From assembly GCA_026988445.1 (NCBI GenBank), contig JALSLF010000583.1:1-6813 (forward strand): DNA of 6,813 nucleotides, in the 5' to 3' direction. The stretch comes from Bacteroidales bacterium (GTDB lineage: Bacteria > Bacteroidota > Bacteroidia > Bacteroidales > NBLH01). Positions 1 through 6,813 of the stretch are shown piece by piece; within the stretch, counting starts at the first letter, position 1, and each line of letters starts with the position of its first letter. The notes beneath the pieces were generated by a model. That model worked only from the letters and a program-made list of their open reading frames with translations. It was not told where the DNA came from and did not search any database. The translations under genes and the position numbers were made by a program.

Positions 1-1771
1 AGGTTTGTCCTATTGTAATAATGTTTGAAAGGAAATAATAATAGCTCAAACCTGCTGAATATTGGTTAAACCAAAGTAACATCATAACCGGCATCATATA
101 CATCATCATTTTCATGCCCGGCATTTGTTCACTTGAACCTTGCATTTGACTGCTGTTCATTTTTGTACTAAAAATCATTGAAACAGCCATAAGTAGCGTA
201 AATAAACTTACATGATCTCCATAAAAAGGAATACTAAAAGGTAAATTAAAGATAGAATCATAACTGGATAAATCATGTGCCCATAAAAACGGTTGTTGCC
301 TGAGTTCAATTGATGAAGGGAAAAAGTAAAACATTGCCAGCAAAATAGGCATCTGAAAGAGCATGGGTAAACATCCTCCCATTGGGTTTACCCCGGCTTT
401 CCGATACAAAGCCATAGTTGCTTGTTGACGTTCCATGGCTTTATCTTTTGGAATTTTTTTGTTAATTTCATCAATTTGTGGCTTCAAAACACGCATTTTT
501 GCCGATGAAACATAAGATTTATAGGTAAATGGGAAAAGAACCATTTTAATAATTATGGTCATTAATAATATAATTAAGCCATAATTAGATATAAATTTAC
601 CCAGAAAATCAAACAGAGGAATAATTGCCCATTCACTAATTACCCTAAATAAGGTCCATCCTAAGGGAAGTAGTTTTGTAAGTTCTAAATTTTCGTCTTC
701 AATAACATTAATTCCTTTGAGTATACTGTGTTTATTAGGACCGTAGAATAGAACAAACTCTAATTTTTCATCTTTACCACCATTGTATTCCAAACTGAAA
801 TTTGTATTAAAGCGTTTCAGATATTTATGGTTCTCATCATAAGTTTCTGAGCTTAATTTAGCACTTAAAATGGGTTGTTTTGCTATAAGTATCGAAGAAA
901 AGAATTGTTGTTTATAAGCAATCCAACGAATTCGTGTTGTTATTGATTTTTCATCTTCTTTTGAGCTTGCCGAAAGATAATCAACATCGTCTTGATAATA
1001 TTTCCAATATAATTCTGTATATCTGTTTTCCCAACTCCATCCTTTTTCCAAGCTCGGTATATTGGCATACCAGTTAAAGTCAATAAGTCCTGAATTTCTA
1101 CCAATTACATGTTCCATCCCCACAAAGTGGATATCAAAATCTACGAGATAACTATCGGGTTTTAATCTATAGGTATATTCTATGTAGCTGTTTTTGCCGG
1201 CATATAGTCTAAAAACCGCCTTTTTCTCTGATTGAGAGGCATCAATAATTTTTTCATCGCTTTGTGCTACAAAAAATAAATCATTGGTAGATATTTTACG
1301 ATTTTCGGCAAAAAAGTTCATTCCAAAAATGGTACTGTCGCCATCAAACAATACTAATTTGGTAGAATCATACTTTTTATACTTTTTCATTTCTACCGAA
1401 TAAGGTCTTCCTCCTTTTGTTGAAATTTTTAATTTTATATTATTATTTTCAAGAATGAAAAACTCTTGTTTCCCGATAGCTGCATCACCAAATGAACCAA
1501 AAGATTCTTTAATTTGATTGATTTTTGTAGTATCAATATTTGTTGAATCGTTTAATAAAACGGTTTCTGAATTTGATGAATCGTTTTGCTCTTTAATAAA
1601 TTTTGCAGCTTGTATTTTTTCTTGCTCATCCTGAACCCTTCTTAAAGAATCTTGCCGCAATTTCTCCTGCCTTGCTTTTTCTATCTGCTCTTCCGTTGGG
1701 GCAGTAAAGTAACTGTACCCTATAAGTATTAGTGCAATCAGTACAATACCTGTTATTTGATTTCTATCCAT
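1..1771 (-). CDS. yidC: Membrane protein insertase YidC (Oxa1 family), C-terminal end beyond window
   Basis: YidC inserts and folds inner-membrane proteins, alone or with SecYEG. The visible 590 residues begin at ATG 1771. They contain an N-terminal membrane anchor (about residues 5-22), a charged linker (25-60), a large periplasmic domain typical of Gram-negative YidC (about 85-375), and the conserved Oxa1 core. Core segments include NYGLIILLMTIIIKMVLFPF, then the AKMRVLKPQ cytoplasmic hairpin, VNPMGGCLPMLFQMPILLAM (methionine of PMLF is residue 470), a helix near 521-537, and a methionine-rich final helix near 553-588. These align without gaps to the E. coli protein as I remember it. The position of the groove arginine (E. 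coli R366) is lysine, K409. The frame is open to the window edge, and family length suggests only a few tens of tail residues are missing. The gene lies 26 bases after pyrG on the same strand, so it is probably co-transcribed. No Shine-Dalgarno sequence is evident. Confidence 0.97.
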   Translation of the reverse strand, partial: MDRNQITGIVLIALILIGYSYFTAPTEEQIEKARQEKLRQDSLRRVQDEQEKIQAAKFIKEQNDSSNSETVLLNDSTNIDTTKINQIKESFGSFGDAAIGKQEFFILENNNIKLKISTKGGRPYSVEMKKYKKYDSTKLVLFDGDSTIFGMNFFAENRKISTNDLFFVAQSDEKIIDASQSEKKAVFRLYAGKNSYIEYTYRLKPDSYLVDFDIHFVGMEHVIGRNSGLIDFNWYANIPSLEKGWSWENRYTELYWKYYQDDVDYLSASSKEDEKSITTRIRWIAYKQQFFSSILIAKQPILSAKLSSETYDENHKYLKRFNTNFSLEYNGGKDEKLEFVLFYGPNKHSILKGINVIEDENLELTKLLPLGWTLFRVISEWAIIPLFDFLGKFISNYGLIILLMTIIIKMVLFPFTYKSYVSSAKMRVLKPQIDEINKKIPKDKAMERQQATMALYRKAGVNPMGGCLPMLFQMPILLAMFYFFPSSIELRQQPFLWAHDLSSYDSIFNLPFSIPFYGDHVSLFTLLMAVSMIFSTKMNSSQMQGSSEQMPGMKMMMYMMPVMMLLWFNQYSAGLSYYYFLSNIITIGQT

Positions 1772-1797
1772 CTTGTCTTACTTGATTTTATTTTTAT

Positions 1798-3414
1798 TTA
1801 TTTTTTACTTGATTGTTTAAATTTATAAGCTGCCGCAACAAAACTCACAAAAAGAGGATGTGGGTTTAACACGGTGCTTTTATATTCGGGATGAAACTGA
1901 ACACCAACAAACCACGGGTGCTTTTCAATTTCAATAATTTCTACTAAATTTGATTCCGGGTTAATTCCTGTTGCCCTCATTCCTGCTTTTTCGTATTCCT
2001 CCTGATACGCATTATTAAACTCATATCTATGTCGATGCCTTTCATCAATTAAATCTTGATTATATGCTTTAAAAACAATTGAGTTTTTATTTATTTTACA
2101 TGGGTAAGAACCTAAACGCATAGTACCTCCCATGTGGGTGATGCTTTTTTGTTCTTCCATTATGTCAATAACAGGATGGGGGGTTGTTGGTAACATTTCG
2201 GTTGAGTGTGCATCTTGTAAATTTAATACATTTCTGGAAAATTCAATTACAGCACATTGCATCCCAAGACATATCCCTAAAAAAGGTATTTTGTTTTCGC
2301 GTGCATATTTTACGGCTTGTATTTTACCTTCTACACCTCTCAATCCAAAGCCGGGAGCTACCAAAATACCGTTTACATCTTTTAATAAATTACCGGCTGT
2401 TTTTGATGTTACTTTTTCTGCAACTACCCACTTAATTTTTACCTTTACTTCGTTTGTAGCACCTGCATGTTCAAAGGATTCAACAATTGATTTATAGGCA
2501 TCGTGCAGCTCAATATATTTCCCCACCAAAGCAATTTCAACCGGTTCTTTTGCATTTTGTCTTTTTTGCAAAAAGGTTTTCCAATGCTTTAACTCAGGTT
2601 TATCTTTAAAAGATATTTTTAATTTTGAAAGTACCTGAACATCTAATTCTTCTTCGCTCATTTTTATAGGCACTTCATAAATTGTAGATACATCTATGGA
2701 TTGAATAACCGATTTAATATCTACATTACAAAAACGGGCAACTTTGGCGCGAATTTCTTTAGATAGTTCATGTTCTGTGCGCAAAACCAAAATATCCGGT
2801 TGAATACCATTTTCTAATAATAATTTTACCGAATGCTGTGTTGGTTTGGTCTTTAACTCACCCGATGCTGCAAGGTAGGGTACTAAAGTTAAATGAATAA
2901 CCAAACTGGCATCAGGCATTTCCCAACGCAATTGCCGGACTGCCTCAATATAAGGTAATGATTCAATATCGCCAACAGTACCTCCGATTTCGGTAATCAC
3001 AAAATCATATTTGTATTTATTTCCGAGTATTTTTATCCGATGCTTAATTTCATCGGTAATGTGCGGAATTATTTGTACTGTTTTTCCAAGATAATCACCT
3101 CTACGCTCTTTTTCAATTACCGATTGATAAATTCGCCCGGTAGTTACATTATTTGCTTGTGAAGTAGGCACATTTAAAAAACGTTCATAATGTCCTAAAT
3201 CAAGGTCTGTTTCGGCACCATCATCGGTAACATAGCATTCCCCGTGTTCGTAGGGGTTCAGTGTTCCCGGATCTACATTTATATATGGGTCCAGTTTTTG
3301 GATGGTTACCGAGTAACCCCTAGCTTGCAAAAGCTTAGCCAATGACGCAGATATTATTCCTTTTCCAAGAGATGAACTTACTCCACCGGTAACAAAAATA
3401 TATTTAGTACTCAC
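1798..3414 (-). CDS. pyrG: CTP synthase (glutamine-hydrolysing)
   Basis: PyrG makes CTP from UTP, ATP and glutamine, the last step of pyrimidine nucleotide synthesis, in the cytoplasm. The 538 residues are full length for the family. The N-terminal synthetase domain (about 1-267) carries the P-loop TGGVSSSLGKG (K18), Mg/ATP residues D72 and E142 (in EIGGTVGDIES), and the UTP-site stretch KTKPTQ (188-193). The C-terminal class I glutamine amidotransferase domain (about 292-530) has the oxyanion loop APGFGLRG (353-360), nucleophile C382 in GICLGMQ, and H508 and E510 in FHPEY, so both active sites look intact. The start is GTG. Its N-terminus MSTKYIFVTGG matches the family start, and no ATG lies upstream before an in-frame stop. 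Residue 13 is serine where E. coli has valine. The gene sits 22 bases after the DUF349 gene and 26 before yidC. Confidence 0.98.
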   Translation of the reverse strand: MSTKYIFVTGGVSSSLGKGIISASLAKLLQARGYSVTIQKLDPYINVDPGTLNPYEHGECYVTDDGAETDLDLGHYERFLNVPTSQANNVTTGRIYQSVIEKERRGDYLGKTVQIIPHITDEIKHRIKILGNKYKYDFVITEIGGTVGDIESLPYIEAVRQLRWEMPDASLVIHLTLVPYLAASGELKTKPTQHSVKLLLENGIQPDILVLRTEHELSKEIRAKVARFCNVDIKSVIQSIDVSTIYEVPIKMSEEELDVQVLSKLKISFKDKPELKHWKTFLQKRQNAKEPVEIALVGKYIELHDAYKSIVESFEHAGATNEVKVKIKWVVAEKVTSKTAGNLLKDVNGILVAPGFGLRGVEGKIQAVKYARENKIPFLGICLGMQCAVIEFSRNVLNLQDAHSTEMLPTTPHPVIDIMEEQKSITHMGGTMRLGSYPCKINKNSIVFKAYNQDLIDERHRHRYEFNNAYQEEYEKAGMRATGINPESNLVEIIEIEKHPWFVGVQFHPEYKSTVLNPHPLFVSFVAAAYKFKQSSKK

Positions 3415-3436
3415 TTTAATATACTGTTTATGGTAA

Positions 3437-5554
3437 TTAATCTAATAAGTCATCAATCATATACAATTCTTCTTGCAGAATTTTTGCTCTGGTTTTTGCA
3501 CTATTGATTTTTTCTTCAAATTCTTTAATCATTGATTCAGCATTTTTAGATTTTGCGAAAAAACCAATATTATTTTCCCAAAGGACAATATCGCTTTTTA
3601 ATTTTTCCAGTTTTTTAACAATTTTTTCGCGTTCACTTCTTAATCTTCCTCTTGATTTAGGTGAATTTTTTAGATTTTCAAGTTTTGAACGGAATTTTAA
3701 TTTCATTTTTTCGCTTTCGTCTAAATCTAATTTTTCAAAAACTTTATCTAATGCGAGTTTATATTCGTTTTGAATTTCATCTTTAAACTTAATAGGAACA
3801 TACCCTATTTCGGTCCATTCTTTTTGCAATTTATTTAATTGTTCAAAATTTTGAGCATTATCATCTGAGAATTCAAAATTTTGCAATTTTTCAATAATTG
3901 CTTTTTTTAGCTCAAGGTTTTCATCCTGTTTGCTGTCTAATGATTTGTAGTACTCGGCTTTATTATCAAAAAACTTATTACATGCGGTTCTAAATCGTTC
4001 CCAAATCACATCTTTATCTTTACGCGGAACAGGACCAATGGTTTTCCATTTTTTTTGCAGGTCAATATACAGTTCCGTAGTTTTTCGCCATTCGGTACTA
4101 TCTTGCATGCTCTCGGCTTGAATACACAGTTCTGTTTTTAATTGCAGGTTATTAACTTCTTCTTCTTTATGTTTTGAATAAAATTCACGTTTTGCATTAA
4201 AAAACTGATCGCAAGCTTTACGAAAACGTGTATAAATTTTATTATTGTCCTTTTTAGGTGCAAAACCAATTAGTTTCCAAAGCCTTTGTAATTCAACAAC
4301 TTCTTTTGATTGCTCTTCCCATTCTTTGGGTGTGCTGATTTCCATTTCATTAATTTCCTCTACCTTTTCGCAAAGTAAAGTTTTTGCTTTCAGGTTATTT
4401 TGCTGTTCACTTTTTAATTTTTCAAAATATTCCTGATGTTTTTTATTGATTGATGTAGTGGCTTTTTTAAATCGTTCCCATATTTCGTCTCTTTTTTCAG
4501 CCGGTACGGGTCCTATTTCGCGCCACATACTATGCAGTTTTTGCAGGGTTCTGAATGCCGAAACAACTTTTGGTTCCATTAAAAGTTCTTCTGCCTTTTC
4601 GCATAATTTAAGTTTTTCTTCTAGGTTTTTTTTCAGGTCTAAATCCCTTAGCTCTTTATTAATTTTGACATAATCATAAAATTTTTCTACCCAATGGTGA
4701 TATGAATCCCAAAGTTTTTTAAGTTCAGATTGTGGAACTAAGCCTATTTCTTGCCATTGTTTTTGGAGCTCTTTAAAATCATGAAAAGTTTTATTTAAAG
4801 ATTCTTGTCCATTGGTTAATTGTTTAATTTTTTCAATTACTTCATATTTCTTTTCAAGGTTTATTTGTTTTTGTTGTTCTATTTGTTTTGCATAATTGGC
4901 TCTACGTTCTTTAAAAACCGAATAAAAAGCTTTAAATTTTTCTTCTAACTTATCGGGTTCGGGTTTAAATTCTTCCGGGTTTCCACCTGCCTCAACAAAC
5001 TTTTCCTTAGCTTCTGCTATTACTGTATTATGTTTTTTGTAAAATCTTACTTTAATAAGCTCTACGCGGTCTTTTATTTTTTGAACATCATCGTTTTCTA
5101 ATAATCTACTAAACTCTTCTACCAATTCTTCGGGAGAATAGCTACTGTAATCTACTTTTACTTGAGTCTCCGCTTTAACATTTTTATTCTTCTCTTCATC
5201 TACTGCTTTTTCTGTACTTTCACTTTTGTCAACAGGCAGTTCTTCCGGTTCTTTTTGATTTACTTCCGGTTTTTCCTCATCATCACTTAAAATTTCACTC
5301 TCATCTTCTTCCTTTTCTTCCTCATCTTTTTTCTGTACCCCTTCTTTAACTTTTTTATCTTTCAGTTTTTTCAGGATTATATCTGCTGCACTTTCTTTTT
5401 TTTCATCATTAAGTTCTGTCTCAAGCTTTTTTGTTTCAGACTTGTCCGTTAATTCTTCCTTTTCTGAATTAAGTTCTGATGTGTTTTCATTAATATTCTC
5501 AGGCTGTTCGTTTTTTTCGTTCTGAGATAGATTTTTTAAATCGTCCTGTTCCAT
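3437..5554 (-). CDS. DUF349 repeat protein, function unknown
   Basis: This 705-residue protein is predicted to be cytoplasmic, with no signal peptide or membrane segment. Residues 1-135 are a highly charged, Glu/Lys/Asp/Ser-rich, low-complexity stretch that is probably disordered. Residues 136-630 are helical DUF349 repeats. Five copies of a W-x-x-I-G-x-x-P motif start at W267, W344, W426, W503 and W580, giving spacings of 77, 82, 77 and 77. Each is followed by an amphipathic stretch such as IWERFRTACNKFF and a charged helix. Residues about 190-262 resemble the second half of a repeat without the W/IG/P motif, perhaps a decayed sixth copy. Residues 635-705 form a final charged coiled coil. 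The family is widespread in Bacteroidota but I know of no defined biochemical role. It is first in a probable operon with pyrG and yidC. The ATG at 5554 starts the only long frame, after a gene-free gap. Family assignment is firm; function is unassigned. Confidence 0.93.
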   Translation of the reverse strand: MEQDDLKNLSQNEKNEQPENINENTSELNSEKEELTDKSETKKLETELNDEKKESAADIILKKLKDKKVKEGVQKKDEEEKEEDESEILSDDEEKPEVNQKEPEELPVDKSESTEKAVDEEKNKNVKAETQVKVDYSSYSPEELVEEFSRLLENDDVQKIKDRVELIKVRFYKKHNTVIAEAKEKFVEAGGNPEEFKPEPDKLEEKFKAFYSVFKERRANYAKQIEQQKQINLEKKYEVIEKIKQLTNGQESLNKTFHDFKELQKQWQEIGLVPQSELKKLWDSYHHWVEKFYDYVKINKELRDLDLKKNLEEKLKLCEKAEELLMEPKVVSAFRTLQKLHSMWREIGPVPAEKRDEIWERFKKATTSINKKHQEYFEKLKSEQQNNLKAKTLLCEKVEEINEMEISTPKEWEEQSKEVVELQRLWKLIGFAPKKDNNKIYTRFRKACDQFFNAKREFYSKHKEEEVNNLQLKTELCIQAESMQDSTEWRKTTELYIDLQKKWKTIGPVPRKDKDVIWERFRTACNKFFDNKAEYYKSLDSKQDENLELKKAIIEKLQNFEFSDDNAQNFEQLNKLQKEWTEIGYVPIKFKDEIQNEYKLALDKVFEKLDLDESEKMKLKFRSKLENLKNSPKSRGRLRSEREKIVKKLEKLKSDIVLWENNIGFFAKSKNAESMIKEFEEKINSAKTRAKILQEELYMIDDLLD

Positions 5555-5850
5555 TTTTCTTAAATTTAATATGGTTATTAAAAATACCAGCGCATGTTAT
5601 ACATTCATATTTCCCTTGAAAATCAAGGTTGAAGATCGCTACTTTTTATAATATTTGTGTTAAATTATTGTAAATCAAAGTACTAAACTGTTTTTTTTAT
5701 TAAAAAGAAAAAAATATTATTTACTGAAATACTATGCTGCTAAAAACCCACGAAAATAAACATTTAGGCGGTAATCCTCAAAATTTTAGCAATATTAATT
5801 CTTTTTTTCTTAAAATTCAGGAATTTATTGGCTAATTTCAGGAAGGTTGT
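5555..5850. other. Non-coding gap, likely promoter and 5' leader of the DUF349-pyrG-yidC group
   Basis: These 296 bases are very AT-rich and hold no convincing reading frame. On the minus strand, TTTG (5679-5676) followed after 22 bases by TATTATAA (5653-5646) loosely resembles a promoter. I found no exact match to the Bacteroidota -7 consensus TAnnTTTG, so this site is weak. If it is used, the leader is about 90 bases long and includes the small hairpin at 5614-5628. No U-tailed hairpin terminator is visible just after the acetyltransferase gene. An 8-base sequence, TTCAGGAA, occurs twice at 5816-5823 and 5837-5844, 21 bases apart. Confidence 0.4.
5614..5628. repeat. Short perfect inverted repeat (6-bp stem, 3-base loop)
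   Basis: CCTTGA and TCAAGG flank three A residues, forming a perfect small hairpin 60 bases upstream of the DUF349 start codon. It would lie in the 5' leader of the operon if the promoter is near 5650. No T-run follows it on the minus strand, so it does not look like a terminator. It may be a leader structure, a binding site or chance. Confidence 0.4.
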
Positions 5851-6282
5851 TTACTTGATATAGTCTAAATCTCTTATTATATATACTTCATAATCACCAA
5901 GATATTTAAATCCGTAATTTTTATAAAGTTTTTTTGCAATCAGATTATCCTTGTGAACCTCTAATTTTATTTGCTGGTTTATTTTTTTTGCAAAATTCAA
6001 AGATGCTTTAAGCAATGCTTTGCTGAGTCCTTGCCCTTGAAAATCTGGATGAATACAAAAATGATGTAAATATAGTCTTCTACCATCGGTAGTAAGCCAT
6101 GAGCTACCAATTAGTTGCGTAGCTGAAAATATCATGAGCATTTTTCCACCCATGGAAAGAGTTTGTTTAATGATGGAAATGTTATCTCCTCTTCCGGGGG
6201 TATTTAATCCGGTAATTTCCCACAGATTTATTAATTCATTATAATCATTATCTGTGAAATCTTTTATGATAAAATCAATCAT
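5851..6282 (-). CDS. GNAT-family N-acetyltransferase, substrate unknown
   Basis: The 143-residue product has the GNAT fold signature. It has an N-terminal strand and helix (IIKDFTDNDYNELINLW), a conserved-looking TPGRGD segment (28-33), and the core strand RRLYLHHFCIHP (68-79). The acetyl-CoA pyrophosphate loop QGQGLS (82-87) follows, matching Q-x-x-G-x-G/A except for serine at the last position. The typical motif B end is N113 to F125, with A116, LY (119-120) and YGF (123-125). GNAT enzymes move acetyl groups from acetyl-CoA to amines; the acceptor here cannot be read from sequence. I chose ATG 6282 because the fold begins there. The frame stays open upstream to a GTG at 6369, but those extra residues are mostly encoded by the palindromic element and resemble nothing in the family. 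The gene starts 21 bases from that element, so its promoter may lie within or beyond it. Confidence 0.88.
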   Translation of the reverse strand: MIDFIIKDFTDNDYNELINLWEITGLNTPGRGDNISIIKQTLSMGGKMLMIFSATQLIGSSWLTTDGRRLYLHHFCIHPDFQGQGLSKALLKASLNFAKKINQQIKLEVHKDNLIAKKLYKNYGFKYLGDYEVYIIRDLDYIK

Positions 6283-6303
6283 TTTGTAAAAACAACTTAT
6301 TAC

Positions 6304-6380
6304 ATCCTTAAATCCGTAACTATCTTCTACTGCAAAGCCATGACCATGTCCGACTACCGGCGGATGCACGCCATTATTGG
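6304..6380 (+). repeat. Left arm of the palindromic element
   Basis: The arm starts with ATCCTTAAATCCG, passes through a diverged middle section, and ends in the core TGTCCGACTACCGGCGGATG (6347-6366) plus CACGCCATTATTGG. Within the core, GGCG and CGCC flank GATGCA, so the arm could also form a small hairpin of its own. Confidence 0.85.
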
Positions 6381-6446
6381 GAATGCTCGTTTTTCGATAC
6401 TCACCGTAACTAATGCTACGTTTGCGTTGCTTTTTTCTGCGCTACA

Positions 6447-6524
6447 CCAATACTGACGCACATCCGCCAATAGTCGGACAAGTTTATGACTTTTCGCTAC
6501 GAACATAGCTGCGGATTTAAGGAT
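6447..6524 (-). repeat. Right arm of the palindromic element
   Basis: Read on the minus strand, this arm starts with the same 13 bases as the left arm and reaches the core TGTCCGACTATTGGCGGATG (6480-6461), then ends in TATTGG. It has one extra base relative to the left arm, in the diverged middle. Its outer end is 2 bases from the TAG stop of the NfeD-family gene. Confidence 0.85.
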
Positions 6525-6526
6525 AT

Positions 6527-6813
6527 CTATATTTTTTTAACATATAACTGAGCCATATCATATTTAGCTACAACTATCTTTTCACCTTTTTCAATATATC
6601 CGGTAAGTGCTTTTGCATCATATACTTCATTGTCAATCATTACTTTGCCAGCCGGTCGTAAAATAGTATAGGCAATACCGGTTTTGCCGGTTAGATTGAT
6701 TTGTTCTGTAGGAACGCCTACATATCCTTCATCTGGATTTTGCTCTTTGTGTAATGCAATACGTGCAAATAAATTGGTTTTTACTAATCGTTGACTTAGT
6801 AATATTGACATTA
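6527..6813 (-). CDS. NfeD-family protein, C-terminal fragment (5' end beyond window)
   Basis: The visible 95 or so codons end at TAG (6529-6527). The segment from about residue 38 of the visible frame has the NfeD C-terminal OB-fold pattern: GKTGIAYTILRPAGKVMIDN, then VYDAKALTGYIEKGEKIVV and a final AQLYV. NfeD proteins are membrane proteins that often partner with stomatin/flotillin-like proteins; long forms also have a ClpP-like serine protease domain. The ATG at 6811 is probably internal, because no membrane segment is visible and the frame runs to the window edge. The pattern TGIAYTILRPAGKV with GYIEKGE recalls the long Bacteroidota form, but the protease domain is outside the window, so long versus short cannot be decided. 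The C-terminus looks complete, so the palindromic element next to it has not obviously truncated the gene. Confidence 0.82.
   Translation of the reverse strand, partial: MSILLSQRLVKTNLFARIALHKEQNPDEGYVGVPTEQINLTGKTGIAYTILRPAGKVMIDNEVYDAKALTGYIEKGEKIVVAKYDMAQLYVKKI

Larger units (their letters stand above)
6304..6524. repeat. 221-bp imperfect palindromic intergenic element with 13-bp inverted ends
   Basis: Read inward from both ends, the sequence is the same on opposite strands. The arms at 6304-6380 and 6447-6524 match at 61 of 77 aligned positions with one single-base gap, by hand count. The ends ATCCTTAAATCCG (6304-6316) and its complement (6512-6524) are perfect, and similarity stops abruptly outside them. 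The inner core (6347-6380 against 6447-6480) matches at 28 of 34. A 66-base centre separates the arms and contains two T-runs. It encodes no protein and is visibly richer in GC than its surroundings. The sharp ends and inverted structure fit a small non-autonomous mobile element or a dispersed palindromic repeat. I see no target-site duplication and no transposase. It lies 2 bases after the nfeD stop and 21 before the acetyltransferase start, so it could also end or stabilise the nfeD transcript. Confidence 0.85.

Noticed and set aside
2132..2497. Plus-strand reading frame of 121 residues opposite pyrG
   Set aside because: It lies entirely within a well-supported CTP synthase gene, has no recognisable domain, and is an antisense shadow; the same holds for 2184-2435.
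3504..4673. Plus-strand frames (3504-3773, 4245-4436, 4446-4673) opposite the DUF349 gene
   Set aside because: Ser/Phe-rich translations are what the opposite strand of a Lys/Glu-rich gene gives. No domain or start signal supports them.
5614..5628. Hairpin as a transcription terminator
   Set aside because: The stem is only 6 bp and no T-run follows on either strand; it lies upstream of the operon rather than at a gene end.
6283..6369. N-terminal extension of the acetyltransferase starting at GTG 6369
   Set aside because: The extra 29 residues are mostly translated from the left arm of the palindromic element and do not fit the GNAT fold, which begins at ATG 6282. The open frame there looks fortuitous.
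6304..6524. Insertion sequence or integron cassette site
   Set aside because: There is no transposase or integrase frame, no clear target duplication, and I cannot identify integron core-site motifs with confidence, so it is recorded only as a palindromic element.
6527..6811. Complete small protein starting at ATG 6811
   Set aside because: The translation matches only the C-terminal part of NfeD proteins, lacks the expected membrane segments, and the frame continues to the window edge, so the ATG is probably internal.

Overview
The window comes from an AT-rich Bacteroidota genome, most likely Bacteroidales or a close relative. The evidence is the YidC and CTP synthase sequences, their adjacency, a large DUF349-repeat protein, a long-form NfeD C-terminus, and starts without a clear Shine-Dalgarno sequence. 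All five protein genes are on the minus strand, so transcription runs from high to low coordinates. I found no rRNA, tRNA, CRISPR array or transposase gene.

Region by region, from high to low coordinates: (1) 6527-6813 is the C-terminal end of an NfeD-family membrane protein, cut by the window edge. (2) 6304-6524 is a 221-bp imperfect palindrome with perfect 13-bp inverted ends. It fills almost the whole gap between nfeD and the next gene and is the most unusual item here. (3) 5851-6282 is a small GNAT N-acetyltransferase of unknown substrate. (4) 5555-5850 is a non-coding AT-rich gap that probably holds the promoter of the next group. (5) 5554 down to 1 is a tightly spaced, probably co-transcribed group: a DUF349 repeat protein (3437-5554), pyrG (1798-3414, GTG start) and yidC (1-1771, lacking its C-terminal tail at the window edge), with gaps of 22 and 26 bases.

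The three-gene group joins CTP synthesis (PyrG) with inner-membrane protein insertion (YidC) and an uncharacterised coiled-coil-rich protein. The genes look like ordinary core genes and I see no defence or biosynthetic system. The candidate for something undescribed is the palindromic element. Its arms still match at 61 of 77 aligned positions by hand count. In the inner 34-base core, five of six arm differences would be G-U pairs in RNA read in the direction of the genes, which suggests a folded form may matter.
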